Virus record (IMG/VR): IMGVR_UViG_3300048927_000120
Span: 1 to 30,955 of that record
Length of the DNA stretch: 30,955 nucleotides
DNA from: a virus
Strand: one strand, 5' to 3'
Of the stretch, positions 1 to 7,109 are shown in pieces; within the stretch, counting starts at the first letter, position 1, and the number at the start of each line of letters is the position of its first letter. A model generated the notes under the pieces. The model worked only from the letters and a program-made list of their open reading frames with translations, was not told the DNA's origin and searched no databases. The position numbers were made by a program, and so were the translations under genes.

Positions 1-2
1 CG

Positions 3-110
3 CAGTTCTGTGAGGATTGCGACGAGCCGATTCCGTTGGCCCGTCAGCAGTCGGTCGCGGGTTGCGAAACCTGCGTCGACTGCCAGGGGTTGCGGGAGCG
101 CCGGAGATGA
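3..110 (+). CDS. TraR/DksA-family C4 zinc-finger protein (3' end only)
   Basis: Only the last 35 codons are inside the window; the gene begins upstream. The frame starting at base 3 reads a Cys-x2-Cys pair, the stretch DEPIPLARQQ, then Cys-x2-Cys and one further Cys, and ends at TGA 108-110. This is the C4 zinc finger typical of small phage and plasmid TraR/DksA-like proteins, including the usual EPIP and ARR/ARQ residues. Family members bind in the secondary channel of RNA polymerase and alter promoter use; that role is inferred here. The stop overlaps the primase start as ATGA (107-110), so the two genes are probably translationally coupled. The family assignment is confident; the full length cannot be seen. 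Confidence 0.8.
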   Translation, partial: QFCEDCDEPIPLARQQSVAGCETCVDCQGLRERRR

Positions 111-2857
111 GCGGGCGCCCAACTCCTACCACAGCTGATTGGGCGCGGCGTTACATTGAAACCTTCAACCTGGCTCTGGTCCCGATCGAGCCAGGTGAGA
201 AGGGGCCGAAGGGTAAAGGTTGGAATCAGCCCGGTCGCTATTTCACTGTCGCCGATGATGCCGAGGCGTTCTGGACGAAGCGCCCGAGTCACAATCTTGG
301 GGTGGTGCTCGGGCCTAGTCGCGTCTGCTCGTTGGACGTTGATGACGTCGAACTGACGCGGCAGGTCATGCAGCAGACGCTGGGGCTCGACGTTGACGCC
401 CTTGCAGACGCATACCCGACCTCCGTGGGTAACCCTGAGCGTTTCCGTGTGATGTTCCGCGTCCCCGAGGGCGTGGAGCTGAGTCGCCACGCCCTGGTTT
501 GGCCCAACAAGAACGACCCCGATGGCACCATCTACAAGGGGCTAATGGCGCAGGTCCAAGCAGCTGTAGACGCGGAAGATGCCGACCGCGAAGCGGCTTT
601 CCGATTGGCTGCTGAGCCCTTCAAGAAAGTGACCGTCTTTGAGCTGCGGGGCGGCCTGGTGCAGGATGTGCTGCCGCCTTCCATCCACCCTGGCACGGGT
701 AAGCCATACACATGGCGCACTGCGCCCGACGCCGGCGGCTTGCCGGAGCTCCCGCCCGAGCTGCTGGCGATCTGGCAGGGCTGGGACGAGTTCAAGCCCA
801 AAGGGGAGGCCGTTTGCCCGTGGAGGCCGAAGCCGGCTATGCCCGCGGCTCGCCCAACGCCAAGGCCCTCACCAGTTGTTGCTCGATCTGGTGACAAGCT
901 CCCCGAGGTCATACCGGAGTTCAACCGCATCCATGACATCGCCACGATGATCGAGGCGCATGGCTACAAGCGCATCGACGGGAAGTGGCTGAGCCCGCAC
1001 AGCAGCTCTGGCATGCCTGGGGTGACTATCACCGACGGAAAGCTCTTTTCCCATCACACGTCGGACCCGCTGGCGAACGGACACAAGAATGATGCCTTCG
1101 ACGTGTTCTGCATTCTGATGCATGACGGCGATCAGAGGGCAGCCACCAGAGCGGCAGCGCAGATCCTTGGTCTCGATGCCAAATCGCGCCCGCCGGTACC
1201 CCCGCCGCTGGGTGAGCTTCCCCGCTCCCCATCTGTTGCCGAGCAGGCCGACCAAAGCGCTGCGGGCGTTGACACTGACGGATCTGCCCCCGACCCAATC
1301 GAGGCCAGCCCGGCCGCCTCCTCGGCCGACGGGGGGGAAGGGGGAAGCGCGCCGGATATTGAAGGCGCGCTGCGGCGGTTCGCGCTGATAGAAGGCACCA
1401 CGCAAGTATGGGACATGGACAAGGCGAAGCCGATGAAGAAGTCGGCTTTCGAAGCCCTGGTGGGTAAGCCGTTGGCCAAGGTATGGCTGGAGCGGCCCGA
1501 CAGAAAGCTGATTGCCCCTGAGCAGGCACAGGAGCTCGATGAGGCGCGACGCCTGGCAAGTAAGAAAGGTGGGGCGCTGAAGCTAGATCCCATCGAGCGC
1601 TACGTCTACATCGACGGGACCAAGGATGTCTGGGACCGCGAAAAGAAGCGTCGGATCCCAGAGGGCGCCGTGAAGATGGCATTGGGGGATGAGTACAAGT
1701 GGTGGCTGATCTGTCGAGAGCGGCGGGTGGTTGACGTCGACCACATCGTGTTCGACCCGACGATGACCAAGGACCCGAACGTCTACATCAATACCTTTGA
1801 AGGACTGCCCCTGGAGCCGGTGTGGGATGATGCTGCATGCGAGAATCTACGATGGCTGATTTCGTTCCTTTGCAACCACGACGAGCAGGCGCTGGAATGG
1901 CTGGTGAGATGGCTCGCTTACCCGCTCCAGCACATGGGCGCCAAGATGGATACCGCTGTTTTGATGCACTCGATCATGGAAGGGTCGGGCAAGAGTCTGT
2001 TGTTCGCCGACGTCTTCGGTCAGCTCTACGGGCAGTATGCCGCGACGGTAGGGCAGACACAGTTGGAAGGCAGCTTTAACGCCTGGCAGAGCCGCAAGCT
2101 CTGGGCAGTGTTCGAGGAAGTTGTCAGTAGGGATCAGCGGTACAACCAGGTCGGCAAGATCAAGCACATGATCACTGGCAAGACGGTGCGTATGGAGTCC
2201 AAATTCATCAACGGTTGGGAGGAGGCCAACCACATGAACGCGGTCTTCCTGAGCAACGAAATCATGCCTTGGCCGATCAGCGACGCCGACCGACGGATGC
2301 TGGTGATGTGGCCCATGGAGACGTTGCCTGTCGCGAGGCAAAAGGCGATCAGCTATGAGTTGGCCAACGGTGGGGTTGCGGCCTTGTACGGTTGGTTGTT
2401 GGCTGTCGATTTGAGGGACTTCGACCAGCGCACTCGTCCGCCCGAGACTGAGGCACGGCAACGTTTGGTCGCACTGAGTCGCACAGCTTGGCAGACCTTC
2501 CTCGCGTTGTGGCGCACCGGAGAGCTGGGGCGCGGCCTGTGGGGTTGTTGCCTCACCAGCGACGTCTATGCCCTCTTTATCGAGTGGTGCTCGCGCAACA
2601 AGGAACACTCCATGAGCCAGACGAAGTTCTCGCTGATGATCAGTGCGACGGTGGAGAAGACACGGGCTATCCCTTGGACGGATGGAAACAACCGGCGTTT
2701 CGCGGCGTTCTTCTTCCCGAGTGATGGTGATCCCTCCCTGCCCCCTTCCTTGAAGTCGGCCGAGCTGGGCAAGAACGTCGTCGAATGGCGCGCTCGGGCA
2801 AAGCTGGCGGGCTGGAACGTCGATGCTTGGGACCACGTGAAGGGGCTCGCAGCATGA
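107..2857 (+). CDS. Phage primase-helicase (prim-pol plus DUF5906-like helicase)
   Basis: A 916-residue replication protein. I start it at ATG 107, which overlaps the preceding TGA as ATGA and has GGGAG at 94-98; the frame is open further upstream, but that part lies over the zinc-finger gene. Residues about 20-200 look like a bifunctional primase/polymerase domain: NLGVVLGP is followed by SLDVDD (residues 75-80), the acidic motif expected to hold catalytic metals. After a Pro/Ala/Ser-rich linker (about 370-430), the C-terminal half is a superfamily 3-like helicase with Walker A EGSGKS (residues 625-630), a Walker B-like KLWAVFEEV and an asparagine sensor motif NAVFLSNE. It should prime and unwind phage DNA at the origin. 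The decamer cluster directly downstream fits a nearby origin or control site. Confidence 0.85.
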   Translation: MSGRPTPTTADWARRYIETFNLALVPIEPGEKGPKGKGWNQPGRYFTVADDAEAFWTKRPSHNLGVVLGPSRVCSLDVDDVELTRQVMQQTLGLDVDALADAYPTSVGNPERFRVMFRVPEGVELSRHALVWPNKNDPDGTIYKGLMAQVQAAVDAEDADREAAFRLAAEPFKKVTVFELRGGLVQDVLPPSIHPGTGKPYTWRTAPDAGGLPELPPELLAIWQGWDEFKPKGEAVCPWRPKPAMPAARPTPRPSPVVARSGDKLPEVIPEFNRIHDIATMIEAHGYKRIDGKWLSPHSSSGMPGVTITDGKLFSHHTSDPLANGHKNDAFDVFCILMHDGDQRAATRAAAQILGLDAKSRPPVPPPLGELPRSPSVAEQADQSAAGVDTDGSAPDPIEASPAASSADGGEGGSAPDIEGALRRFALIEGTTQVWDMDKAKPMKKSAFEALVGKPLAKVWLERPDRKLIAPEQAQELDEARRLASKKGGALKLDPIERYVYIDGTKDVWDREKKRRIPEGAVKMALGDEYKWWLICRERRVVDVDHIVFDPTMTKDPNVYINTFEGLPLEPVWDDAACENLRWLISFLCNHDEQALEWLVRWLAYPLQHMGAKMDTAVLMHSIMEGSGKSLLFADVFGQLYGQYAATVGQTQLEGSFNAWQSRKLWAVFEEVVSRDQRYNQVGKIKHMITGKTVRMESKFINGWEEANHMNAVFLSNEIMPWPISDADRRMLVMWPMETLPVARQKAISYELANGGVAALYGWLLAVDLRDFDQRTRPPETEARQRLVALSRTAWQTFLALWRTGELGRGLWGCCLTSDVYALFIEWCSRNKEHSMSQTKFSLMISATVEKTRAIPWTDGNNRRFAAFFFPSDGDPSLPPSLKSAELGKNVVEWRARAKLAGWNVDAWDHVKGLAA

Positions 2858-3186
2858 ATACGCCGATATATGTGTTGGGTGTGTTGGGCCTGTGTTGCAT
2901 TGATTTCGGGATGCCAACACAGCGTGAGGCTTTGAACTTGGCGGCGCTGCGGGGTTGTGCAGTGGGTGTGTTGGGTTTGCGTACGCGCGCGCGCAGGCGC
3001 GTCATTTATTGGGGAGGTGACAAGGACCAAAGCAGACTCCATACGAGCCCCGAAAAACTCAACAAACCCAACACACTCAACACATCTACTAATAATCCTA
3101 TGAATTCATTGAGCTTTGAGTGTGTTGGGTCTGTGTTGGGTTGGCAAAATGTGTGTTGGGTGCTGTTTTCGGAGGGATGGCGATGA
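2854..3186 (+). CDS. Doubtful 110-residue reading frame across the decamer cluster
   Basis: The frame begins with ATGA on the primase stop (2854-2857) and ends with ATGA on the next gene's start (3183-3186), so its junctions look like those of real coupled genes. The predicted protein resembles no family I know. It is odd in composition: VLGVLGLC near the start, an Asn/Thr/Pro-rich middle and a Cys/Trp/Val-rich end, all created by reading through copies of TGTGTTGGGT. The DNA may be conserved for the repeats rather than for a protein. The frame may serve only to carry ribosomes from the primase to the regulator gene. I treat it as possible, not established. Confidence 0.3.
   Translation: MNTPIYVLGVLGLCCIDFGMPTQREALNLAALRGCAVGVLGLRTRARRRVIYWGGDKDQSRLHTSPEKLNKPNTLNTSTNNPMNSLSFECVGSVLGWQNVCWVLFSEGWR
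2871..3161 (+). repeat. Cluster of TGTGTTGGGT decamers on both strands; candidate origin or operator array
   Basis: Exact copies of TGTGTTGGGT lie at 2871-2880, 2967-2976, 3121-3130, 3132-3141 and 3152-3161 on the plus strand, and at 3066-3075 on the minus strand. A 9/10 copy is at 2880-2889 and partial copies at 2891-2897, 2914-2921 (minus) and 3077-3084 (minus). The last three full copies begin 11 and 20 bases apart, close to one and two helical turns. Between the copies lies an AT-rich stretch (about 3081-3115) that stands out in GC-rich DNA. The arrangement resembles replication-origin iterons or a multi-site operator. The repeat itself is certain; its function is inferred from its place next to the primase gene. 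Confidence 0.85.
3066..3130. repeat. Perfect 15-bp inverted repeat around an AT-rich spacer
   Basis: The left arm ACCCAACACACTCAA (3066-3080) is the exact reverse complement of TTGAGTGTGTTGGGT (3116-3130). The 35-bp spacer is AT-rich and includes a TACTAATAAT run. Each arm contains one copy of the decamer that makes up the surrounding cluster. In DNA it could present two protein-binding sites facing each other; in RNA it could form a long-looped hairpin. There is no T tract after it, so it is not an ordinary terminator. Confidence 0.85.
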
Positions 3187-3731
3187 CGATTGACCATGGA
3201 TTGCGCCTTCAGCTCCTGGTGCGATTGGCGCAGCACCAGATGGATATGGCAGTACTGATCGACCCGGCCGAGCGACTGCGCCTGGTGGGCGAACTGATGC
3301 GCCACTGGGGGGAGCAGCGTGGGAAGGTGGGGCTTGAGGCGAGCTTGGGCAGCCAGATGGGCACGATCATGGAATGGAAGGGGGCGGCACCGCGCACAGG
3401 ATCGTCGGGGGCGCGTATTTTGGTGTCGGGTGCAGGCCTCGACCATTCCGCCGCCGAGGTTGACGCTGCAGTAGCGGAACTGGCGCGGCGTGATGCTCGG
3501 GGCGCCACGTTGGCCAAGCTGGCCGAGCTGCGCTACCTCCACGGCGTGACTGTGCGAGAGCAAATGCGCGAAGTAGGGCTTGCCGAAGACGCGGATCGCA
3601 CCTATCGCAACTGGGTGAAAGCGCTGCACTTGCAGGTGCTGGCCATCCTGGGGGCAAGGGCAGGGCGGGTGCGCTTGCCTACCGTTCGTCGGGTCGCTAT
3701 GCAACTTGCCTGCAACATGGATGCTACATAG
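3183..3731 (+). CDS. Probable late-gene regulator (Q-like position), helix-turn-helix protein
   Basis: A 182-residue protein. ATG 3183 is preferred because GGAGGG (3171-3176) is well spaced for it, whereas ATG 3177 touches that sequence. The C-terminal part (about residues 110-160) has the rhythm of a sigma-region-4-like helix-turn-helix: LAELRYLHG, then VREQMREVGLAED, then a Tyr-Arg-Asn-Trp recognition-like helix. I see no zinc-binding cysteines. It is the last gene before a terminator-like hairpin and the holin, where lambdoid phages place the antiterminator Q. Late-gene activation or antitermination is therefore the best guess, based mainly on position. It could instead be another DNA-binding regulator. 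Confidence 0.5.
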   Translation: MTIDHGLRLQLLVRLAQHQMDMAVLIDPAERLRLVGELMRHWGEQRGKVGLEASLGSQMGTIMEWKGAAPRTGSSGARILVSGAGLDHSAAEVDAAVAELARRDARGATLAKLAELRYLHGVTVREQMREVGLAEDADRTYRNWVKALHLQVLAILGARAGRVRLPTVRRVAMQLACNMDAT

Positions 3732-3877
3732 CGCCCACATTGTGGCGTACCGATAATTGCCCCTTTTCGGTTTTTCCGGTGGCATGTAAAAAGGCGCCAC
3801 GATATGAAAAGTGCGCTTAGGCGCTTCCCCCACAAGCACTGTGCTGTGCAACCGCTCCGACCTGTCGGTGCATTGAG

Positions 3878-3908
3878 AACCCTGCCATTTGGCGGGGTTT
3901 TCTTTTTT
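3878..3908 (+). terminator. Terminator-like hairpin before the holin
   Basis: CCCTGCC, a four-base ATTT loop and GGCGGGG form a GC-rich stem with one G-T pair, followed by TTTTCTTTTTT. This is a conventional Rho-independent shape. It lies between the putative late regulator and the whole late operon, the place of tR' in lambdoid phages, where a Q-type protein lets transcription read through. I could not identify a convincing promoter in 3732-3877. Confidence 0.7.
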
Positions 3909-3938
3909 CGGCGCCGTGCTTTGCCAATTGAGGCCTGC

Positions 3939-4286
3939 ATGAACAGTGAGCAACAAGCGTTAGCCGAACTGCCAATCTGGATGGTGATCGTACTGTCCCT
4001 GGTCGGCGGTGTGTCGGGAGAAATGTGGCGGGCGGACAAGGCGGGCGCTCGCGGTTGGGGGCTGGTTCGCCGGCTGGCCTTGCGGTCGGGTGCCTGCGTC
4101 ACCTGCGGGTTGTCGACCAACATGCTGTTGTACGCCAGCGGTATGTCGGTATGGGCATCGGCAGCGATTGGTTGCCTGACCGCGATGGCCGGCGCGGACG
4201 TGGCGATCAACCTGTACGAGCGCTGGGCGGCCAAGCGGCTGGGGCTGGCCCAGGTGCAGCCAGCAGGCAGCGAGGCAGGCCAGTGA
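3939..4286 (+). CDS. Phage holin
   Basis: A 115-residue membrane protein. The chosen start is ATG 3939 (MNSEQQALAELPIW), just after the hairpin; the frame runs further upstream only through the terminator. Three hydrophobic segments are visible: about residues 12-28 (IWMVIVLSLVGG), about 52-70 (a Cys/Leu/Met-rich stretch) and about 73-95 (WASAAIGCLTAMAGADVAI), separated by charged loops. This is the class I holin layout and matches holins common in Pseudomonas prophages. It should form inner-membrane holes that release the endolysin encoded about 22 kb downstream, which has no signal peptide of its own. Being first in the late operon and away from the other lysis genes is unusual compared with lambda but common in this phage type. 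Confidence 0.8.
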   Translation: MNSEQQALAELPIWMVIVLSLVGGVSGEMWRADKAGARGWGLVRRLALRSGACVTCGLSTNMLLYASGMSVWASAAIGCLTAMAGADVAINLYERWAAKRLGLAQVQPAGSEAGQ

Positions 4287-4422
4287 CCCGGCCTGGGGCA
4301 GGAGGTGGGGGGCGATTTTCTGGGTCCTCCCCCTGGGCCACCCCCTACACGGGTGCGCAGACTCGCGGTTTCCCTGCAGCTGAGAATCTGGCAGGGATGT
4401 CCGTCTTTTCAAGGACTTAGCG
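4287..4422 (+). other. Noncoding packaging region with a candidate cos site
   Basis: This 136-bp gap precedes a lambda-type small terminase gene, where cos is expected. It begins with runs of G and C (4297-4345) that could fold. It then contains GGGTGCGCAGACTCGCGG (4351-4368), close in form to the lambda nicking site GGGCGGCGACCTCGCGGG: the same GGG start, the same near-symmetric GCG...CGC core and a following T/C-rich stretch. TTTCCCT (4369-4375) resembles part of a lambda terminase-binding R site. The comparison was made by eye from memory of lambda; cut positions cannot be assigned. Confidence 0.4.
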
Positions 4423-4944
4423 ATGGGAAGGACAGTCAGCAAGCTTGAACTCAGCGAGATCGTGGGACGAGACGAGCGCACATTGAGCCGGTGGCAGAAC
4501 GAAGGCATGCCGGTGAATGAGTTCGGCGTGGGGCGTGGCAACGAAAACCAGTACGACACCCAGGCGGTGATCGAATGGCTGATGCGCCAGGCCTCGTTGA
4601 ACGGCAAGAAGGAGTCCTCACGGGACCGGCTTGACAGGCTGCGCGGCGACCGCGAAGAGATCGCGCTGGCTCGGGAGCTGGGCGAGGTGGTGGTCGAGGC
4701 CGAAATGGTCGAGCGCTTCGAGGCGGTGATCACCGCCGCCAAGATCGAGCTGTTGAACACCTTCCCTGATGAGCTGGCGATGACGCTGACCGCCAAGTAC
4801 GGCGTGCCGGTGGACAACCAGCTGATCCGCGATCCCATCGAATCCATACTGAGGAGGTTGTCCGCGTATGACGAGGACGACGATCTCGCCGGGGATCCTG
4901 ACGAGCCAGACGACGAGGAGGGCTCTGAAGAAGACGGCGAGTAA
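4423..4944 (+). CDS. Terminase small subunit, lambda Nu1-like
   Basis: A 173-residue protein with an N-terminal winged helix-turn-helix (about residues 5-50). The line VGRDERTLSRWQNEGMPV is followed by a Gly/Asn segment, then Tyr-Asp and AVIEWLMR, closely paralleling lambda gpNu1. The middle (about 60-110) is charged and helical and probably dimerises or contacts the large subunit; the last 20 residues are almost all Asp and Glu. It binds cos DNA and recruits the large terminase. AAGGA at 4409-4413 is the ribosome-binding site. The end overlaps the preferred start of the next gene by 77 bases, implying coupled expression. Confidence 0.88.
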   Translation: MGRTVSKLELSEIVGRDERTLSRWQNEGMPVNEFGVGRGNENQYDTQAVIEWLMRQASLNGKKESSRDRLDRLRGDREEIALARELGEVVVEAEMVERFEAVITAAKIELLNTFPDELAMTLTAKYGVPVDNQLIRDPIESILRRLSAYDEDDDLAGDPDEPDDEEGSEEDGE

Positions 4945-6880
4945 GGCGATGCGTCGCGTCTGCCGCAAGTGGGCGCCGCCGCCACGCATGTCCATCATCG
5001 AATGGGCTGACCGGTTCCGCTGGCTGGCTCCCGAAGAGTCGGCAGCACCAGGTAAATACCGGTTCGATAAAACGCCGCACCTGATCTGGCCGGGTGGCCC
5101 GCTCGAGGCGCTGGACGATCCAAACGTCACCGAAATTGTGGCGCGCAAGTCGGCCCAGGTGGCCTGGACGTCGGGCGTGCTGGGCAACGCCCTGGGCAAG
5201 TGGATAGATCTCGATCCGTCACCCATCCTGGTCCTGTTCCCCAAAGCCGAAGCGGCCAAGCAGTACGTCGCCGAGAAGCTCGAGCCGATGATCCAGGCCA
5301 CCAAGCGCCTGCGTAAAAAGGTCGACCTGCGCAGCCGCAAGCTGCAGCAGCGGCAGGACTTCAAGCGGTTTCCGGGCGGGTTCCTGAAGATGGTCGGCTC
5401 CAACAGCCCGGCCAGTGTGAAGTCGACACCGGTGCCACGGGTTGCCATCGAAGAACCCGACGACTGCAACCTGAACCTGCGGGGGCAGGGGGACAGTATC
5501 AAGCTCGCCAAGGAACGTCTGAAGACGTTCTTGCGGTCGAAGATCATCATCGGCGGCACGCCCACCATCAAGGGCCTGTCGGCGATCGACGCTGAGCTTG
5601 AGCTGTCGGACAAGCGCGTTGGCCTGATCCCCTGCCATGGTTGCGGACAGCTACACACGCCTAGCTTCGAGCATTTGCACTGCGACGAAGACCAGCACTA
5701 CTTCCACGAGGTGTACGGCAAGCGGCGCCCGGAGACGGCGTACTACGCCTGCCCGCACTGCGGCGAGATCTGGGATGACCACCAGAAGAACGCCAACCTG
5801 GGCGACCCTCGCTGCCGCTGGGAGGCGACGGCCGAGTTCCGCGGTATTGCCGGCTACATCATCAACGAGCTGTATGCCACGTTCCCTGGCTCTCGCTTCG
5901 AAGTGCTGATGGAGAAGAAGCTGCAGGCCGAGTACGCCCAGCGTCAGGGCAACATCGGACCGATGATCGCCTTCACCAACAGCTCGATGGGCGAAAGCTA
6001 CGAGTACAAGAGCGACGCGCCCAAGACTGACGAGCTGGAGAAGCGCGCCGAGCCTTACGCAGAACTCACTGCGCCAAAGGGCGTGTTGCTGGTGACGGTC
6101 GGTGTTGACGTTCAGGGCGATCGCCTCGCCGTGTTGTTCACGGGCTGGGGGCGGGGAGAGGAGTCCTGGCGGTTGTACTGGGGCGAGCTCCCCGGCAACC
6201 CTATCGATCCCCACGACCCGGTGTGGACCGAGCTAGACAAGATGATCGCCACGCCGATCCCGACCGACAGTGGCGCCCAGATCGCCGTGTCGGCGGTGAG
6301 CATTGACAGCTCTGACGGCAACACCAGCGACGCGGTGTACACCTACGTTCGGGATCGCCAGCGCTTCAACATCATGGCGATCAAAGGCGCCTCCATCGAC
6401 AGCCGGGATCGGGAGATCTTCACCAAGCCGGCCCAGTCGGCAGACACCAGCCAGGACAACACCAAGGCCTCGAAGTACGGCCTGCGAGTGTTCATCGTCG
6501 GCACCCACAAGGCCAAGACGCTGATCGATGGCCGGATGAAGCTCAAAGGCTCGGGACCAGGGCGCATGCACTGGTACAGCGAGATCCGCTCGGACTACTA
6601 CGAGCAGGTGACCAACGAGGTCTTGGCCCCGCATCCGCGTAACCCCAGCAAGATGGTGTGGCAGAAGAAAGCCGGCCGACGCAACGAGGCGCTGGACTGC
6701 GAGGTGTACGCCTTGCATGCGGCTCGCAGCCTCAAGACGCACCTGATGCGTGATCACGAATGGGACCAGCTGGAGCAGCAGCTGCTGCAGCCCACCCTCT
6801 TCACAACTGAACAGGCGGTGGCGCCGGTTCCTCGCCGGGCTGTCACGCGCGGCCGGGGCACGCGGAGCCGCGTCCAATAA
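4868..6880 (+). CDS. Terminase large subunit, lambda gpA-like
   Basis: A 670-residue packaging motor and nuclease. After a basic N-terminus, IIEWADRFRWLAPEES (about 43-58) matches the gpA opening. The ATPase domain has a deviant Walker A, RKSAQVAWTSG (Lys94), and an acidic Walker B-like PRVAIEEPDD. A possible zinc site follows: Cys-x2-Cys in PCHGCG and again in YACPHCG. The nuclease half starts at VTVGVDVQGD, whose Asp residues likely bind metal, and ends with RRNEALDCEVYAL. ATG 4868 has GAGGAGG at 4851-4857; ATG 4949, just after the small-subunit stop, is a possible alternative but lacks a good site. It cuts cos ends and pumps DNA through the portal. Confidence 0.92.
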   Translation: MTRTTISPGILTSQTTRRALKKTASKAMRRVCRKWAPPPRMSIIEWADRFRWLAPEESAAPGKYRFDKTPHLIWPGGPLEALDDPNVTEIVARKSAQVAWTSGVLGNALGKWIDLDPSPILVLFPKAEAAKQYVAEKLEPMIQATKRLRKKVDLRSRKLQQRQDFKRFPGGFLKMVGSNSPASVKSTPVPRVAIEEPDDCNLNLRGQGDSIKLAKERLKTFLRSKIIIGGTPTIKGLSAIDAELELSDKRVGLIPCHGCGQLHTPSFEHLHCDEDQHYFHEVYGKRRPETAYYACPHCGEIWDDHQKNANLGDPRCRWEATAEFRGIAGYIINELYATFPGSRFEVLMEKKLQAEYAQRQGNIGPMIAFTNSSMGESYEYKSDAPKTDELEKRAEPYAELTAPKGVLLVTVGVDVQGDRLAVLFTGWGRGEESWRLYWGELPGNPIDPHDPVWTELDKMIATPIPTDSGAQIAVSAVSIDSSDGNTSDAVYTYVRDRQRFNIMAIKGASIDSRDREIFTKPAQSADTSQDNTKASKYGLRVFIVGTHKAKTLIDGRMKLKGSGPGRMHWYSEIRSDYYEQVTNEVLAPHPRNPSKMVWQKKAGRRNEALDCEVYALHAARSLKTHLMRDHEWDQLEQQLLQPTLFTTEQAVAPVPRRAVTRGRGTRSRVQ

Positions 6881-6891
6881 CCGAGGTCACC

Positions 6892-7107
6892 ATGACTGAA
6901 GCACAAAAACGCCTCGACGAGGTCCGGGCGGCGATCTCGCGCGTCCTGAAGAATGGCCAGCGGCTGCGCCGGCAGGATCGTGAGGTCCAGCTGGCCGAAC
7001 TCAGCAGTCTACGGATGCTGGAAAAGCAGTACGCCGACGAGGTCGCCCGAGAGCAGGCCGCTCTCTTGGGCCGTGGCCGCAACCGCGTTTCGTACGCGGG
7101 GATTTGA
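6892..7107 (+). CDS. Head-tail joining protein, gpW family
   Basis: A 71-residue protein between the large terminase and the portal, exactly where lambda places gene W (68 residues). It is almost entirely helical and charged (AQKRLDEVRAAISRVLKN, then LAELSSLRMLEKQY) and ends in a basic Arg-Gly-Arg-Asn-Arg segment, like gpW. gpW-family proteins bind the filled head below the portal so that the next connector protein can attach. GAGGT lies just upstream of the ATG. The stop is two bases before the portal start. Confidence 0.8.
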   Translation: MTEAQKRLDEVRAAISRVLKNGQRLRRQDREVQLAELSSLRMLEKQYADEVAREQAALLGRGRNRVSYAGI

Positions 7108-7109
7108 CC

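Noticed and set aside
17-106. Longer primase start at TTG 17
   Set aside because: These bases encode the zinc-finger protein in another frame; the ATGA overlap at 107 with GGGAG upstream is the better start.
2566-3042. Minus-strand frame with Thr/Gln/His-rich repeats across the decamer cluster
   Set aside because: Its composition comes from reading the repeats in antisense and it overlaps the primase end; no ribosome-binding site or family match.
3804-3938. Longer holin start at 3804
   Set aside because: The extension would be translated from the terminator hairpin and is Arg/Phe-rich without membrane character; ATG 3939 begins the family sequence.
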